A DNA stretch of 64,000 bases from Nocardia africana NBRC 100379 (lineage in GTDB: Bacteria; Actinomycetota; Actinomycetes; Mycobacteriales; Mycobacteriaceae), in NCBI RefSeq assembly GCF_001612635.1, contig NZ_BDAV01000003.1:111781-175780 (forward strand), written 5' to 3'. Every line of letters starts with the position of its first letter. Within the stretch, counting starts at the first letter, position 1. Below, piece after piece: positions 17,429 to 26,569 of this stretch. The notes under the pieces were generated by a model. It saw only the letters and a list, made by a program, of their open reading frames with translations, was not told where the DNA came from and did no database searches. The translations under genes and the position numbers were made by a program.

Positions 17429-19438
17429 GTGTCCGCACCGGCCGCCACGCGTCCCGCCGCGCTCACGGCGATACCCGCGCGGCGGACCCGGTTGTTCACG
17501 CTTCCCGAAATCCGTTGGGCCGCAGCAGCTCTGCTGCTCTTCGCGGTGGGCTCGGTGGCCCGGATCCTGCACACACCGCCCGAGGCGTGGTGGTCGCTGT
17601 ATCTGGCCTGCTACCTCACCGGCGGCTGGGAACCCGCCCTGGCCGGGGTGCGGGCCCTGCGCGAAAGGACGCTGGACGTCGATCTGCTGATGGTGGTGGC
17701 CGCGATCGGCGCCGCCGCGATCGGGCAGATCACCGACGGCGCACTGCTGATCGTCATCTTCGCCACCTCGGGCGCACTGGAGGCGTTCGCGACCGCGCGC
17801 ACCGAGGACTCGGTGCGCGGCCTGCTCGACCTGGCGCCCGACACCGCCACCCGGATCGACGACGGTGTCGAAACGACCGTGAGGGCAGCGGATCTCGCGG
17901 TGGGCGATGTGATTCTGATCCGCCCCGGAGATCGCATCGCCGCCGACGGCACGGTCCTCGCGGGCGCGAGCGAGGTCGACCAGGCCACCATCACCGGTGA
18001 GCCCATGCCGGTGGACAAATTGTCCGGTGACGTGGTGTTCGCCGGAACCTCGAACGGCACCGGCGTCCTGCGGGTGCGGGTCGGTCGCCGCGCCGAGGAC
18101 TCCGTCGTGGCCCGCATCGCCGCCCTGGTCGAACAGGCCGGCCGCACCAAGGCGCGAGCGCAACTGTTCATCGAGAAGATCGAACAGCGTTATTCGGTCG
18201 GCATGGTCGCGGTGACGCTCGCGGTCTTCGCGGTGCCACTGTTGCTCGGTGCGGCGCTGCAGGATTCACTGCTTCGAGCGATGACGTTCATGATCGTCGC
18301 CTCGCCGTGTGCGGTGGTGCTGTCCACCATGCCGCCGCTGCTCGCCGCGATCGCCAATGCCGGCCGGCACGGCGTACTGGTCAAATCCGCGGTCGTGATG
18401 GAACGGCTGGGCAGCACCACCCGCGTGGCCTTCGACAAGACCGGCACGCTCACCCGCGGCGTCCCGGAACTCACCGACATCCGTGTGCTGCCCGGCAGCC
18501 CGGGTACGACCGAGGAGGTCCTGCGCTGGGCCGCGGGCGCCGAATATTCCAGCGAGCACCCGCTGGCCACCGCGGTTGTCCGGGCCGGTCGCGAGCGCGG
18601 ACTGACGTTGCCGCCCGCCGTCGACTTCAGCGCGCAGCCCGGACGCGGCGTCACCGCCACGGTGGACGGTCACCTCATCGAGGTGGGATCACCTGCCGCG
18701 CTGTTGAATTCGACCGACACCGCTGCCACGGCCGTCGTAGCGGAGATACAGGAGGCGGGGCATACCGCTGTGATCGTGCGGCGCGAGCGCCGCACCGTCG
18801 CGATCCTCGGCATCACCGATCTGGCGCGTCCCGAGGCGGCCGATTCCGTCGCCGCGATCACCGAAATCACCGGGGCCACACCGGTTCTGATCACCGGCGA
18901 CAACGCGGCCGCTGCCCGGCAGCTCGCGGCCCACCTCGGGCTGACCGACGTCCGGGCCGACCTGCTGCCGGAAGCCAAAGTCGCCGCGATCACGGAACTG
19001 GAAGCCGCGGGCGACCGCGTCACCGCCGTGGGCGACGGCATCAACGACGCACCCGCGCTCGCCGCCGCTCATGTCGGAATGGCCATGGGCGGCAACGGAT
19101 CCGACCTCACCCTGCACACCGCCGACGCCGTCGTCATCCGCGACGACCTGACCACCGTCCCGGCGGTCATCGCCCTGTCGCGTCGCGCCCGGCGCATCGT
19201 GGTCGCCAACCTGATCATCGCCGCGACCTTCATCGCCGTCCTGATCACCTGGGACCTCGTCGGCCACCTTCCGCTACCGTTGGGGGTCGCCGGACACGAG
19301 GGTTCCACCGTCATCGTCGGCCTCAACGGCGTGCGCCTGCTGCGCGGTCGCGCCTGGGAGAACGGGACGGCACGCCGCGACGATCGACGGCCGCGCCCGG
19401 TCCTCGTCCGATCCATCGATCGCGCCACCCCGCTGTAG
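17429..19438 (+). CDS. ctpJ: P1B-type metal efflux ATPase, nickel/cobalt (CtpJ-like)
   Basis: ATP-driven export of Co(II)/Ni(II). The 669-residue protein lacks an N-terminal heavy-metal-binding domain. It has the transport motif Ser292-Pro-Cys294, the phosphorylated Asp336 in DKTGTLT, GDGINDAPAL, and HEGST at 623-627 in the last helices, the pattern of P1B-4 pumps such as CtpJ/CoaT. The start GTG 17429 has GGAGG upstream. It is divergent from nmtR with a shared operator. Zinc or cadmium transport is less likely given the regulator. Confidence 0.92.
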   Translation: MSAPAATRPAALTAIPARRTRLFTLPEIRWAAAALLLFAVGSVARILHTPPEAWWSLYLACYLTGGWEPALAGVRALRERTLDVDLLMVVAAIGAAAIGQITDGALLIVIFATSGALEAFATARTEDSVRGLLDLAPDTATRIDDGVETTVRAADLAVGDVILIRPGDRIAADGTVLAGASEVDQATITGEPMPVDKLSGDVVFAGTSNGTGVLRVRVGRRAEDSVVARIAALVEQAGRTKARAQLFIEKIEQRYSVGMVAVTLAVFAVPLLLGAALQDSLLRAMTFMIVASPCAVVLSTMPPLLAAIANAGRHGVLVKSAVVMERLGSTTRVAFDKTGTLTRGVPELTDIRVLPGSPGTTEEVLRWAAGAEYSSEHPLATAVVRAGRERGLTLPPAVDFSAQPGRGVTATVDGHLIEVGSPAALLNSTDTAATAVVAEIQEAGHTAVIVRRERRTVAILGITDLARPEAADSVAAITEITGATPVLITGDNAAAARQLAAHLGLTDVRADLLPEAKVAAITELEAAGDRVTAVGDGINDAPALAAAHVGMAMGGNGSDLTLHTADAVVIRDDLTTVPAVIALSRRARRIVVANLIIAATFIAVLITWDLVGHLPLPLGVAGHEGSTVIVGLNGVRLLRGRAWENGTARRDDRRPRPVLVRSIDRATPL

Positions 19439-19552
19439 CGAGAGGCGCATACTGGTCGAGCGCGCATGGTGCGGCGGACGGGTCGAACCCGCCGCCGGGG
19501 TACCTCGTTTCAGAAGCAGAGCGTTTCCCGAAACCGACCACCAGAGGTCGCC

Positions 19553-20410
19553 ATGACCGATCTGTCACCGTTCTACGCCGACGTGCAGGCCCACTACGAC
19601 CTGTCCGACGATTTCTTCGCTCTCTTCCTGGATCCCACGCGCACCTACAGTTGCGCGTACTTCCGCGAACCGGACCTCACCCTGGAACAGGCACAGCTCG
19701 CCAAGATCGACCTGTCACTCGGCAAATGCGATCTGCATCCGGGTATGACGCTGCTCGACATCGGCTGCGGCTGGGGCTCCACCATGCTGCGCGCCGTGGA
19801 GAAATACGGCGTGCGTGTCATCGGCCTGACGCTGAGCCGCAACCAGTTCGAGCACGTGCGCGACCTGCTGGACGGTCTGCCGCCCGGCACCGGTGAAGTG
19901 TACCTGCGCGGCTGGGAGGAATTCGACCAGCCGGTCGACCGGATCGTCTCGATCGGAGCCTTCGAACACTTCCGGCGCGAACGCTACGACGCGTTCTTCG
20001 ACCGCTGCCACCACCTGCTGCCCCCCGACGGCCGCATGATGCTGCACACCATCATCGGCTTCCACCGGCACCAACTCCGGGAGATGGGCATACCCCTCAC
20101 CCACGAATACCTGGCCTTCAGCAAGTTCGTTCTCGACGAAATCTTCCCCGGCGGTCAACTTCCGCAGCCCCAGTGGATCGGCGAATACGCCGAACGGGCC
20201 GGCTTCACCCTCCACGACGTCCAATCCCTGCAACCGCACTACGCCCACACCCTCGACCTGTGGGCCCAAGCCCTCCGCGACCACCGCTCCGAAGCCATCG
20301 CCCTGACCTCCCCCGCCGTCTACGACCGCTACCTCCGCTACCTGACCGGCTGCGCAGACCTGTTCCGCGACGGCTACATCGACGTCCGCCAGCACGTCCT
20401 CCTGGCGTGA
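19553..20410 (+). CDS. mycolic acid cyclopropane synthase/methyltransferase family protein
   Basis: SAM-dependent methyltransferase of 285 residues in the CmaA/MmaA/PcaA family acting on unsaturated acyl chains. It has YSCAYF, the SAM loop LLDIGCGWGSTM, the GLTLSRNQ strand and IGAFEHF, all nearly identical to mycobacterial enzymes. I chose ATG 19553, preceded by AGAGG. Members modify mycolic or other long acyl chains; the product here (methyl branch, cyclopropane) cannot be predicted. Confidence 0.9.
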   Translation: MTDLSPFYADVQAHYDLSDDFFALFLDPTRTYSCAYFREPDLTLEQAQLAKIDLSLGKCDLHPGMTLLDIGCGWGSTMLRAVEKYGVRVIGLTLSRNQFEHVRDLLDGLPPGTGEVYLRGWEEFDQPVDRIVSIGAFEHFRRERYDAFFDRCHHLLPPDGRMMLHTIIGFHRHQLREMGIPLTHEYLAFSKFVLDEIFPGGQLPQPQWIGEYAERAGFTLHDVQSLQPHYAHTLDLWAQALRDHRSEAIALTSPAVYDRYLRYLTGCADLFRDGYIDVRQHVLLA

Positions 20411-20453
20411 CGGACGCCCGCCACCGAAATGAAACGTGTTCTACTGTGGCGGC

Positions 20454-21305
20454 ATGGATGTGAGTTACGAGGCGACCAAGCGTGAGCTCGCGACGGACCA
20501 GGGTGTGCTGCGATATCACGAGGCCGGGGACGGTCCGCCGCTGTTGCTGCTCCACGGCTCCGGGATCGGCGTCAGCGGGTGGCGGAACTACCGGGGCAAT
20601 CTCGGCACGTTTGCGCAGCGGTTCCACTGCTATGTGCTGGAGTTCCCCGGATTCGGCGTGAGCGATCCCGTCGACGGGCATCCCGTGCTGACCGCGGGGT
20701 CGTCGGTCGTCCGATTCATGGACGCGCTGGGCATCGAATCCGCCGCGATGATCGGCAACTCGATGGGCGGAGTCGTCGGCGTCAACGTGGCGATGAAACA
20801 CCCTGCGCGCGTGAGCAAATTGATCACCATCGGCGGCGTGGGCCCGAACATCTTCAGCCAGAACCCCAGCGAGGGCACGCGACTGCTACAGGAATTCGCC
20901 GACGCCCCGAGCCGCGAGAAACTGGTGCGCTGGCTGGAATGCATGGTCTACGACCGCACCCTGATCACCGACGAACGCATCGAGGAGCGCTGGGAGACCG
21001 CGAAGGATCCCGGCTCCCACAAGACGCTCGCGGCGATGTACGGCTCCCGGACGTTCGCCGCGCAACAACAGATGATGGCCACCTCGGGAGTGCCACCGTA
21101 CTGGTCCATGCTGGGCACGGTGCAATGCCCCACCCTGCTGACCTGGGGTCTTGACGACCGGCAATGCCCACCCGATATGCCGATGATCCCGATGCGGCTG
21201 ATCCCCCATGCCGAACTGCACATCTTCCCCAACTGCGGGCACTGGGTGATGATCGAAGCCAAAGAGGCGTTCGAGCGGGTCGCCACGGAGTTCCTGCTTC
21301 GGTGA
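20454..21305 (+). CDS. alpha/beta hydrolase, meta-cleavage-product hydrolase type
   Basis: An alpha/beta-hydrolase fold protein of 283 residues. It has HGSGIGVSGW (oxyanion region), the nucleophile elbow GNSMGG, and the catalytic His in NCGHWVMIE. The pattern matches carbon-carbon hydrolases such as HsaD/BphD that cleave aromatic ring-fission products. No dioxygenase lies beside it, so the substrate is uncertain. A strong hairpin terminator follows. Confidence 0.85.
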   Translation: MDVSYEATKRELATDQGVLRYHEAGDGPPLLLLHGSGIGVSGWRNYRGNLGTFAQRFHCYVLEFPGFGVSDPVDGHPVLTAGSSVVRFMDALGIESAAMIGNSMGGVVGVNVAMKHPARVSKLITIGGVGPNIFSQNPSEGTRLLQEFADAPSREKLVRWLECMVYDRTLITDERIEERWETAKDPGSHKTLAAMYGSRTFAAQQQMMATSGVPPYWSMLGTVQCPTLLTWGLDDRQCPPDMPMIPMRLIPHAELHIFPNCGHWVMIEAKEAFERVATEFLLR

Positions 21306-21325
21306 GTCCGCGCGGTAGATGCGAA

Positions 21326-21355
21326 ACCGCCCCGGAAAACGGCTTCCGGGGCGGT
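21326..21355 (+). terminator. hairpin terminator
   Basis: ACCGCCCCGGAA pairs perfectly with TTCCGGGGCGGT around a six-base loop (12 bp stem), 20 bases after the hydrolase stop and 46 bases from the end of the opposing small membrane gene. It probably serves both strands; there is no T-run. Confidence 0.7.
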
Positions 21356-21401
21356 CGCGTGGTTTACACCGCTGCCGCACAGTCCGCGGCGGCCCGGCGC
21401 G

Positions 21402-21557
21402 CTAGAAGTAGTGCGCGCGGCCGGCGACCGGGCGTCCCAGCGCCCCCAGCAGAGCCAGCGCCGCCCCCACGACCAGCGCGATGATGCCCAATGTCCAGAG
21501 GATCGGAATTCCGAGCAGGAAACCGAGAACCAGAAGGACAACCCCGAGAGTGATCAC
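21402..21557 (-). CDS. DUF6131-like small membrane protein, 51 aa
   Basis: Two predicted membrane helices fill this 51-residue protein (about residues 4-21 and 23-41), ending RPVAGRAHYF. The start is GTG 21557 with GAGGAG six to seven bases upstream. Similar proteins of the same length and C-terminus are common in Nocardia and Rhodococcus. The function is unknown. Confidence 0.75.
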   Translation of the reverse strand: MITLGVVLLVLGFLLGIPILWTLGIIALVVGAALALLGALGRPVAGRAHYF

Positions 21558-21697
21558 AGCAATCTCCTCACTTTCGCTCACCTCGCACCGGTCCGGCGAC
21601 CGGCTGCGATCAGCGGTGGCTCGAAACATCCGATACCCGGATATCCCGGAGTGAAACGAGCTCTCTTCACCGGTGAAGCCTGGAGGCGACGACTCGG

Positions 21698-21949
21698 CTA
21701 TATCAAACCCAGGACGAATCCGGCTCGCTGGAAATAGGTGTCGAAGTCCTCGGAGGCGTCGCCCAGTGCGTGCACCAACCGCGCCACCGCGGTGTCGTAC
21801 CGGTCTGCTCTCAATCCGTCGTATTCCCTGGGCCACGGAAGGTTGGCGCGGCCACTGTCCACGGTGACATAGGTCACGCGGTCGATCAGCGAGCCGCGGT
21901 AGAAGAAGTCGGCGAAGCAGATGGCGGTATGGGAGTCGGCGAACTTCAT
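21698..21949 (-). CDS. hypothetical protein, 83 aa
   Basis: The frame begins MKFADSHTAICFADFFYRG and ends AGFVLGLI. It has credible codon use, an upstream AAAGGG somewhat far from the ATG, and a mixed alpha/beta appearance. No recognisable domain or signal. It is divergent from the GH15 gene. A longer frame continues upstream but is not protein-like. Confidence 0.5.
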   Translation of the reverse strand: MKFADSHTAICFADFFYRGSLIDRVTYVTVDSGRANLPWPREYDGLRADRYDTAVARLVHALGDASEDFDTYFQRAGFVLGLI

Positions 21950-22299
21950 GTGAGCCAAGCCCTTTCGCTTCTTCAGGACCGACGAATCGCACCGCCGTCC
22001 ACGTCCGGACGATCGGCGACGCCGGAGCCCACCGCTGCCGGCGCGAGCCTTCCGGATACCTGATAATTCGATGCCTACGCTCCCGCGGATACGTCCGCCG
22101 CTCCGTCGGCTCACGGCCGCGGCGCCGTCGGCACCATCGGTAGAGCCCGCCTCCGATGGTTTGCTGCAATTTCGCCATAACCATCGGAGCGCGCCCGTCA
22201 ACAGCGCACAATGAGAAACGAATACGCCTCAGGTCGACCGGCCCCGAGGATCCGGCCGAATCGTTGTCAGATGGTTTCCGCCACCTCCGGGAGGGCCCG
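21950..22299. other. intergenic gap upstream of the GH15 gene
   Basis: 350 bases between divergent genes. It holds the 11-base inverted repeat at 22151-22189 and a third copy of its core (ACCATCGG) at 22133-22140; nothing else recognisable. Confidence 0.5.
22151..22189. promoter_or_regulatory. 11/17/11 inverted repeat upstream of the GH15 gene
   Basis: CTCCGATGGTT (22151-22161) and AACCATCGGAG (22179-22189) are perfect reverse complements separated by 17 bases. The half-site core also occurs at 22133-22140. This could be a paired repressor site or a leader hairpin. Confidence 0.5.
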
Positions 22300-24135
22300 A
22301 TGGATGCGTATCCTCCGATCGCTGAACACGGAATTGTCGGCGATCTGCAAACCGCGGCACTGGTGTCGTCGGCCGGCACGGTGAATTGGTGGTGCACACC
22401 GCGATTCGATTCACCGAGCCTCTTCGGCGCCCTGCTCGACCACCAGCGAGGCGGATACTGCCGCGTCGCCGCCGATTTGCCAGAGGCAGAAGTCACCGTC
22501 CGCCAGTTGTACTTGCCGGACACTGCCGTGCTCGTCACGCGATTCATGGCCCCCGCGGGAGTCGGCGAGGTCGCCGACTTCATGCCACCGATCGACACCG
22601 AGACACCGACGGATCGCCATCGGCTGATCCGGATCGTGCGGGTGCTACGCGGCCGCCTGCCCTTCACCGTGTCCTGTCGGCCGCGCTTCGACTACGGCCG
22701 CGCCGAACACCGCACCGTGGCACACGATCCCGAATGGGTCATGTTCGAAAGCCGCGGGGCCACACTGCATCTGCAAGCATCCGACCCGATAGTGCTGCGT
22801 GTCGAGGACACGGACGCGACCGGCAGCTTCACCCTCGAGGAGGACCAGACGGCGTTCCTCGTGCTGACCGCCACCGGTGCGGGTGGGGAATTTCCGGCAT
22901 CTCCGCAACGCAGCGAGGTAGCCGCCGAATTCGCGCACTGCCGCACCTGGTGGCAGGACTGGCTGCGAAATTCGACCTACCGCGGACGGTGGCGCGACAT
23001 GGTCAACCGTTCCGCGATCACCCTCAAACTACTGACCTACGCACCGACCGGCGCGCCGATCGCCGCTCTCACGATGGGGCTGCCCGAACAAGTCGGTGGC
23101 GAACGGAACTGGGACTACCGCTACACATGGTTGCGTGACGGCTCCCTCTCGGTCCGGGCGCTGATCGATCTCGGATTCACCGCCGAGGCCTACGCCTTCC
23201 GCCGCTGGCTACGGGAACGACTACCCGGCAGCACCCCGTCCGGTGAACCACTGCAGATCATGTACCGCATCGACGGTGATCCGCGCCTCGACGAGCAGAT
23301 CCTCGAGCACTGGGAGGGATACCGCAAATCATCGCCGGTACGCGTCGGCAACGCCGCCGCCGACCAACTGCAGCTCGACATCTACGGCGAGGTCGCCGAC
23401 GCGCTGGGCCAGACCTCCGATGTCGGCAGCGTATCCGGCTGGCGGGTCTTCGCCGAACTTCTGGACTGGCTGACCGACCACTGGGATCGCCCGGACGAAG
23501 GCATATGGGAAACCCGGGGCGGCAGAAAGGACTTCACCTACAGCCGGCTGATGACCTGGGTCGCATTCGACCGAGGCATCCGCCTCGCTACCGAGCATGC
23601 GCGACCAGCGGATCTCCAGCGCTGGACTCGCGCGCGCGACGCCGTGTTCAACCAGATTCTCGAGCGCGGCTGGAATGAGGAGCGACGCGCCTACGTCCAG
23701 CATTTCGGGTCTCACGTCCTGGACGCATCGCTACTTCTGATGCCGCGCATGGGATTTCTGTCCCCGCACGATCCGGACTGGCTGAGCACACTGGACGCGA
23801 TGGACGAGGAGCTGGTCGACGACAGTCTGGTCTACCGATACGATCCCGCCGCCTCGCCGGACGGGTTGCGCGGCTCCGAGGGCACATTCAACCTGTGCAG
23901 CTTCCTCTACGTCGAGGCGCTGGCGCGGGCTGGACGCGTACACCATGCCCGCTACGCATTCGACAAGATGCTCACCTACGCCAACCACGTCGGGTTGTTC
24001 GCCGAGGAAATCGGCCCCTCGGGTGAGCAATTGGGCAACTTCCCCCAGGCATTCACCCACCTTGCGCTCGTCGCGGCCGCGATCGCACTCGACGACGAAC
24101 TCGATCGACTCGAATCCGGCACCGGAAAGCCGTGA
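22300..24135 (+). CDS. glycoside hydrolase family 15 protein (glucoamylase/trehalase type)
   Basis: A 611-residue cytoplasmic GH15 enzyme hydrolysing an alpha-glucoside. The N-terminal beta domain starts YPPIAEHGIVGDLQTAALV. The (alpha/alpha)6 barrel has ERNWDYRYTWLRDGS, IWETRGG (general-acid Glu region) and EEIGPSGEQLGNFPQAFTH (general-base Glu). Actinobacterial homologues include a characterised mycobacterial trehalase, so trehalose is the likeliest substrate. The start ATG 22300 has GGGAGG upstream. It is followed four bases later by an MFS gene. Confidence 0.9.
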   Translation: MDAYPPIAEHGIVGDLQTAALVSSAGTVNWWCTPRFDSPSLFGALLDHQRGGYCRVAADLPEAEVTVRQLYLPDTAVLVTRFMAPAGVGEVADFMPPIDTETPTDRHRLIRIVRVLRGRLPFTVSCRPRFDYGRAEHRTVAHDPEWVMFESRGATLHLQASDPIVLRVEDTDATGSFTLEEDQTAFLVLTATGAGGEFPASPQRSEVAAEFAHCRTWWQDWLRNSTYRGRWRDMVNRSAITLKLLTYAPTGAPIAALTMGLPEQVGGERNWDYRYTWLRDGSLSVRALIDLGFTAEAYAFRRWLRERLPGSTPSGEPLQIMYRIDGDPRLDEQILEHWEGYRKSSPVRVGNAAADQLQLDIYGEVADALGQTSDVGSVSGWRVFAELLDWLTDHWDRPDEGIWETRGGRKDFTYSRLMTWVAFDRGIRLATEHARPADLQRWTRARDAVFNQILERGWNEERRAYVQHFGSHVLDASLLLMPRMGFLSPHDPDWLSTLDAMDEELVDDSLVYRYDPAASPDGLRGSEGTFNLCSFLYVEALARAGRVHHARYAFDKMLTYANHVGLFAEEIGPSGEQLGNFPQAFTHLALVAAAIALDDELDRLESGTGKP

Positions 24136-24139
24136 GACG

Positions 24140-25519
24140 ATGAGCGAGCAAAGCGCTCCCGCCCGCCCCCGCGGCGTGCTGGCACCGCTGGCACTCGCAC
24201 AGTTCATCTGCAGTTTCGCCGGCACGAACATGGCGGTGATGATCACCGACATCAGCCACGACCTGAACGCCGACGTCTCCGGCGTGCAACTGGTGATCAC
24301 CCTGTTCCTGTTGATCATGGCGGCGTTGATGATCCCGGGCGGCAAACTCACCGACCGCTACGGCCGCAAACGCTGCTTCACCGTAGGTCTTTCGGTCTAC
24401 GGCATCGGCGCGATACTGAGCGCCCTCGCCCCGGGACTGGGCGTGCTGGCGCTGGGCAACTCCGTGCTCGAGGGAGTGGGCACCGCGCTGTTGATCCCGC
24501 CGGTCTACATCCTGACCACGCTGCTGTTCACCGACACCACTACCCGCGCACGAGCCTTCGGAGTGGTGATGGCGATGGGCGGAATCGGCGCCGCCGCCGG
24601 GCCGCTACTCGGCGGACTGATCGCCTCCACCCTCGGCTGGCGAGCGGCATTCGCCTTCCAAGCGCTGGTCGTGGCGGCCATCCTGGTATCGACGCGCCGC
24701 CTGCACGACCCACTCCCGCCCGACCCCACCCGCACCCTGGACATCACCGGCACCGTCCTGTCCGCGGCCGGACTCATCCTCCTCGTACTCGGAATCCTCG
24801 CCGCCGACAACGACTTACGATGGAGCGCGATACTGATCGTGCTCGCGATTCTGGTGCTGGCCGGATTCTTCCTGCACGTGCGCGCGACCGAACGATCCGG
24901 CGGCGACCCCCTGGTATCGACCAGCCTCTTCCACAGCCGAGCATCCAATTTCGGGCTGGTCACTCAACTACTGCAATGGCTCATCCTGATGGGAACCTCC
25001 TTCGTCGTCTCGGCCTACCTCCAGGTCGTACGTGGCTACGATCCCATCCGCACCGGCATCATCTTCACCGCCGCCACCGCGGGACTGCTCGTATCGTCGC
25101 TGTCGGCGGCCCGGCTGGCACGACGCTTCGCCCAGCGCACACTCGTCATGACCGGATTCGTCGTAGTCGCCGTCGGCGTCGTGGTACTCATCGCGATGGC
25201 CGGACGCAGCCTCAACCCATGGGCGTTCGCACCCGGACTACTGCTGATCGGACTCGGACTCGGCTCGATGCTCACTCCCTCGGTCAACATCGTGCAATCC
25301 GCCTTCAGCGAGGAACGCCAAGGCGAAATCTCCGGACTCTCACGCTGCGTATCCAACCTGGGCTCCTCACTGGGCACCGCCATCGCCGGCACCATCCTCG
25401 TCGCCGGACTCAGCAGCCACGCCTACGCCACCGCGATGCTCACCCTCGCCGCAGCCGCCGTCATCGGACTCCTCGCAGCCGCCGCCCTACCCCACGACAC
25501 ACGCGCCGCAGAACCGTAA
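24140..25519 (+). CDS. MFS drug/multisolute transporter (EmrB/QacA-like)
   Basis: Major facilitator protein of 459 residues with 13-14 predicted helices. It has the loop motif LTDRYGRKR and motif-C-like GGIGAAAGPLLGGL, as in proton-driven exporters of the DHA2 group. The start ATG 24140 is four bases after the GH15 stop, indicating one transcript. Whether it moves a sugar product of that enzyme or a toxic compound is unclear. Confidence 0.88.
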   Translation: MSEQSAPARPRGVLAPLALAQFICSFAGTNMAVMITDISHDLNADVSGVQLVITLFLLIMAALMIPGGKLTDRYGRKRCFTVGLSVYGIGAILSALAPGLGVLALGNSVLEGVGTALLIPPVYILTTLLFTDTTTRARAFGVVMAMGGIGAAAGPLLGGLIASTLGWRAAFAFQALVVAAILVSTRRLHDPLPPDPTRTLDITGTVLSAAGLILLVLGILAADNDLRWSAILIVLAILVLAGFFLHVRATERSGGDPLVSTSLFHSRASNFGLVTQLLQWLILMGTSFVVSAYLQVVRGYDPIRTGIIFTAATAGLLVSSLSAARLARRFAQRTLVMTGFVVVAVGVVVLIAMAGRSLNPWAFAPGLLLIGLGLGSMLTPSVNIVQSAFSEERQGEISGLSRCVSNLGSSLGTAIAGTILVAGLSSHAYATAMLTLAAAAVIGLLAAAALPHDTRAAEP

Positions 25520-25781
25520 GCGCGGTGTCACGGAAAGACGGCCGGCCACGTGATGTCGGCACGGGTCGCTGTAGACGTCCTGAGGCACGTCGATCAGGCC
25601 ATGACCAGCGGCGCTACACGGCTCGCGGATGTGCCCAGCAGGCTGCCGCCGATGCGCTCGACCGCGCTGTCAGCGGAAGGCGCTGACCTGCGACGTCAGC
25701 CGAATTAGTTGGGAATTCGTTGTGAATCCGGACGCCAGCGGTTCAATCATGGGAGCCAGAAACCTGCTCTACCAGGAAGTA

Positions 25782-25857
25782 TGGAGCCGCCTGGGGGAAT
25801 CGAACCCCCGACCTTTTCATTACGAGTGAAGCGCTCTACCGACTGAGCTAAGGCGGC
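25782..25857 (-). tRNA. tRNA-Thr (anticodon CGU)
   Basis: Cloverleaf on the minus strand: acceptor GCCGCCT/AGGCGGC, D-stem GCTC/GAGC, anticodon loop CUCGUAA giving CGU (reads ACG), T-arm GGGGG-TTCGATT-CCCCC, and encoded CCA at 25782-25784. One pair at the top of the anticodon stem is mismatched (C-A). It stands alone between the MFS and YdeI-type genes. Confidence 0.95.
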
Positions 25858-25914
25858 GTGCCTTTCGGCGGTGCGAGTCTATCGTCTCCGGGGACCGAAT
25901 ACGAAAACGGCAGG

Positions 25915-26472
25915 TCATCGCCGCAGTGTGGCCATGATTTCGGCCAGTCTGCGCGCCTTGGCGGCCGGTGTCCGAGCCTTGAGCAGGGGCAGGAGCAGCA
26001 GGTAGCGGGCGGTCCGGTCCAAGGCGGCGAAGCGAGTCGCCGCATCGGTATGCACGGCCAGGGCCTCGGTCAGCTCCGACGGGACGGATGCCGAGCGTTG
26101 GGGCGCGTAGGCGGCGTGCCAACGACCATCGGCGCGGGCGGCTTCGACTGCGGCCAGGCCCGGTGGGCGCATCCGGCCCGCGGCGATCAGGGCCTCGGCT
26201 CGCACGACGTTCACCTGGGACCAGGCGCTCCCGGGTCGCCGGCGCGAGTAGCACTGGAGGTAGGAGCGGTCGTCGTGAGCGCGCCGGTGACCGTCGATCC
26301 AGCCGTAACACAGGGCAACCTCGGCCGCCTCGTCGATGGTGATCAGGGGTGCCGACGACCCCTTGCGCGCGATCATCAGCCAGGCGCCGCCGTCGTCGGT
26401 GTGGTGACCGTCCAGCCAGTCGGCCCAGGCGGCTGCATCGGGAAAGTGGTTGACAGCAGGGTGTTTTCGCAC
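25915..26472 (-). CDS. YdeI/OmpD-associated family protein
   Basis: A 185-residue cytoplasmic protein of the YdeI type. It has the WLMIARKGSSAPLITIDEAAEVALCYGWIDGHRR core and YLQCYSRRRPGSAWSQVN. The family has a proposed stress or peptide-resistance role, but the mechanism is unknown. The start is ATG 26472. No operon partners. Confidence 0.85.
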   Translation of the reverse strand: MRKHPAVNHFPDAAAWADWLDGHHTDDGGAWLMIARKGSSAPLITIDEAAEVALCYGWIDGHRRAHDDRSYLQCYSRRRPGSAWSQVNVVRAEALIAAGRMRPPGLAAVEAARADGRWHAAYAPQRSASVPSELTEALAVHTDAATRFAALDRTARYLLLLPLLKARTPAAKARRLAEIMATLRR

Positions 26473-26508
26473 GGTTCGTCCTTTCGTCGAACACCATGCT
26501 TCCCCTTG

Positions 26509-26531
26509 AAGTGCTCATCCTTTGAGCACTT
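26509..26531 (-). terminator. holB terminator hairpin
   Basis: AAGTGCTCA and TGAGCACTT form a perfect 9 bp stem with a five-base loop, 39 bases beyond the holB stop. It is positioned to end the minus-strand transcript, but it has no T-run in that direction. Confidence 0.55.
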
Positions 26532-26569
26532 TCTCGGTCAGATCGCCGCATGTTGGTCGCGACGGCCGG

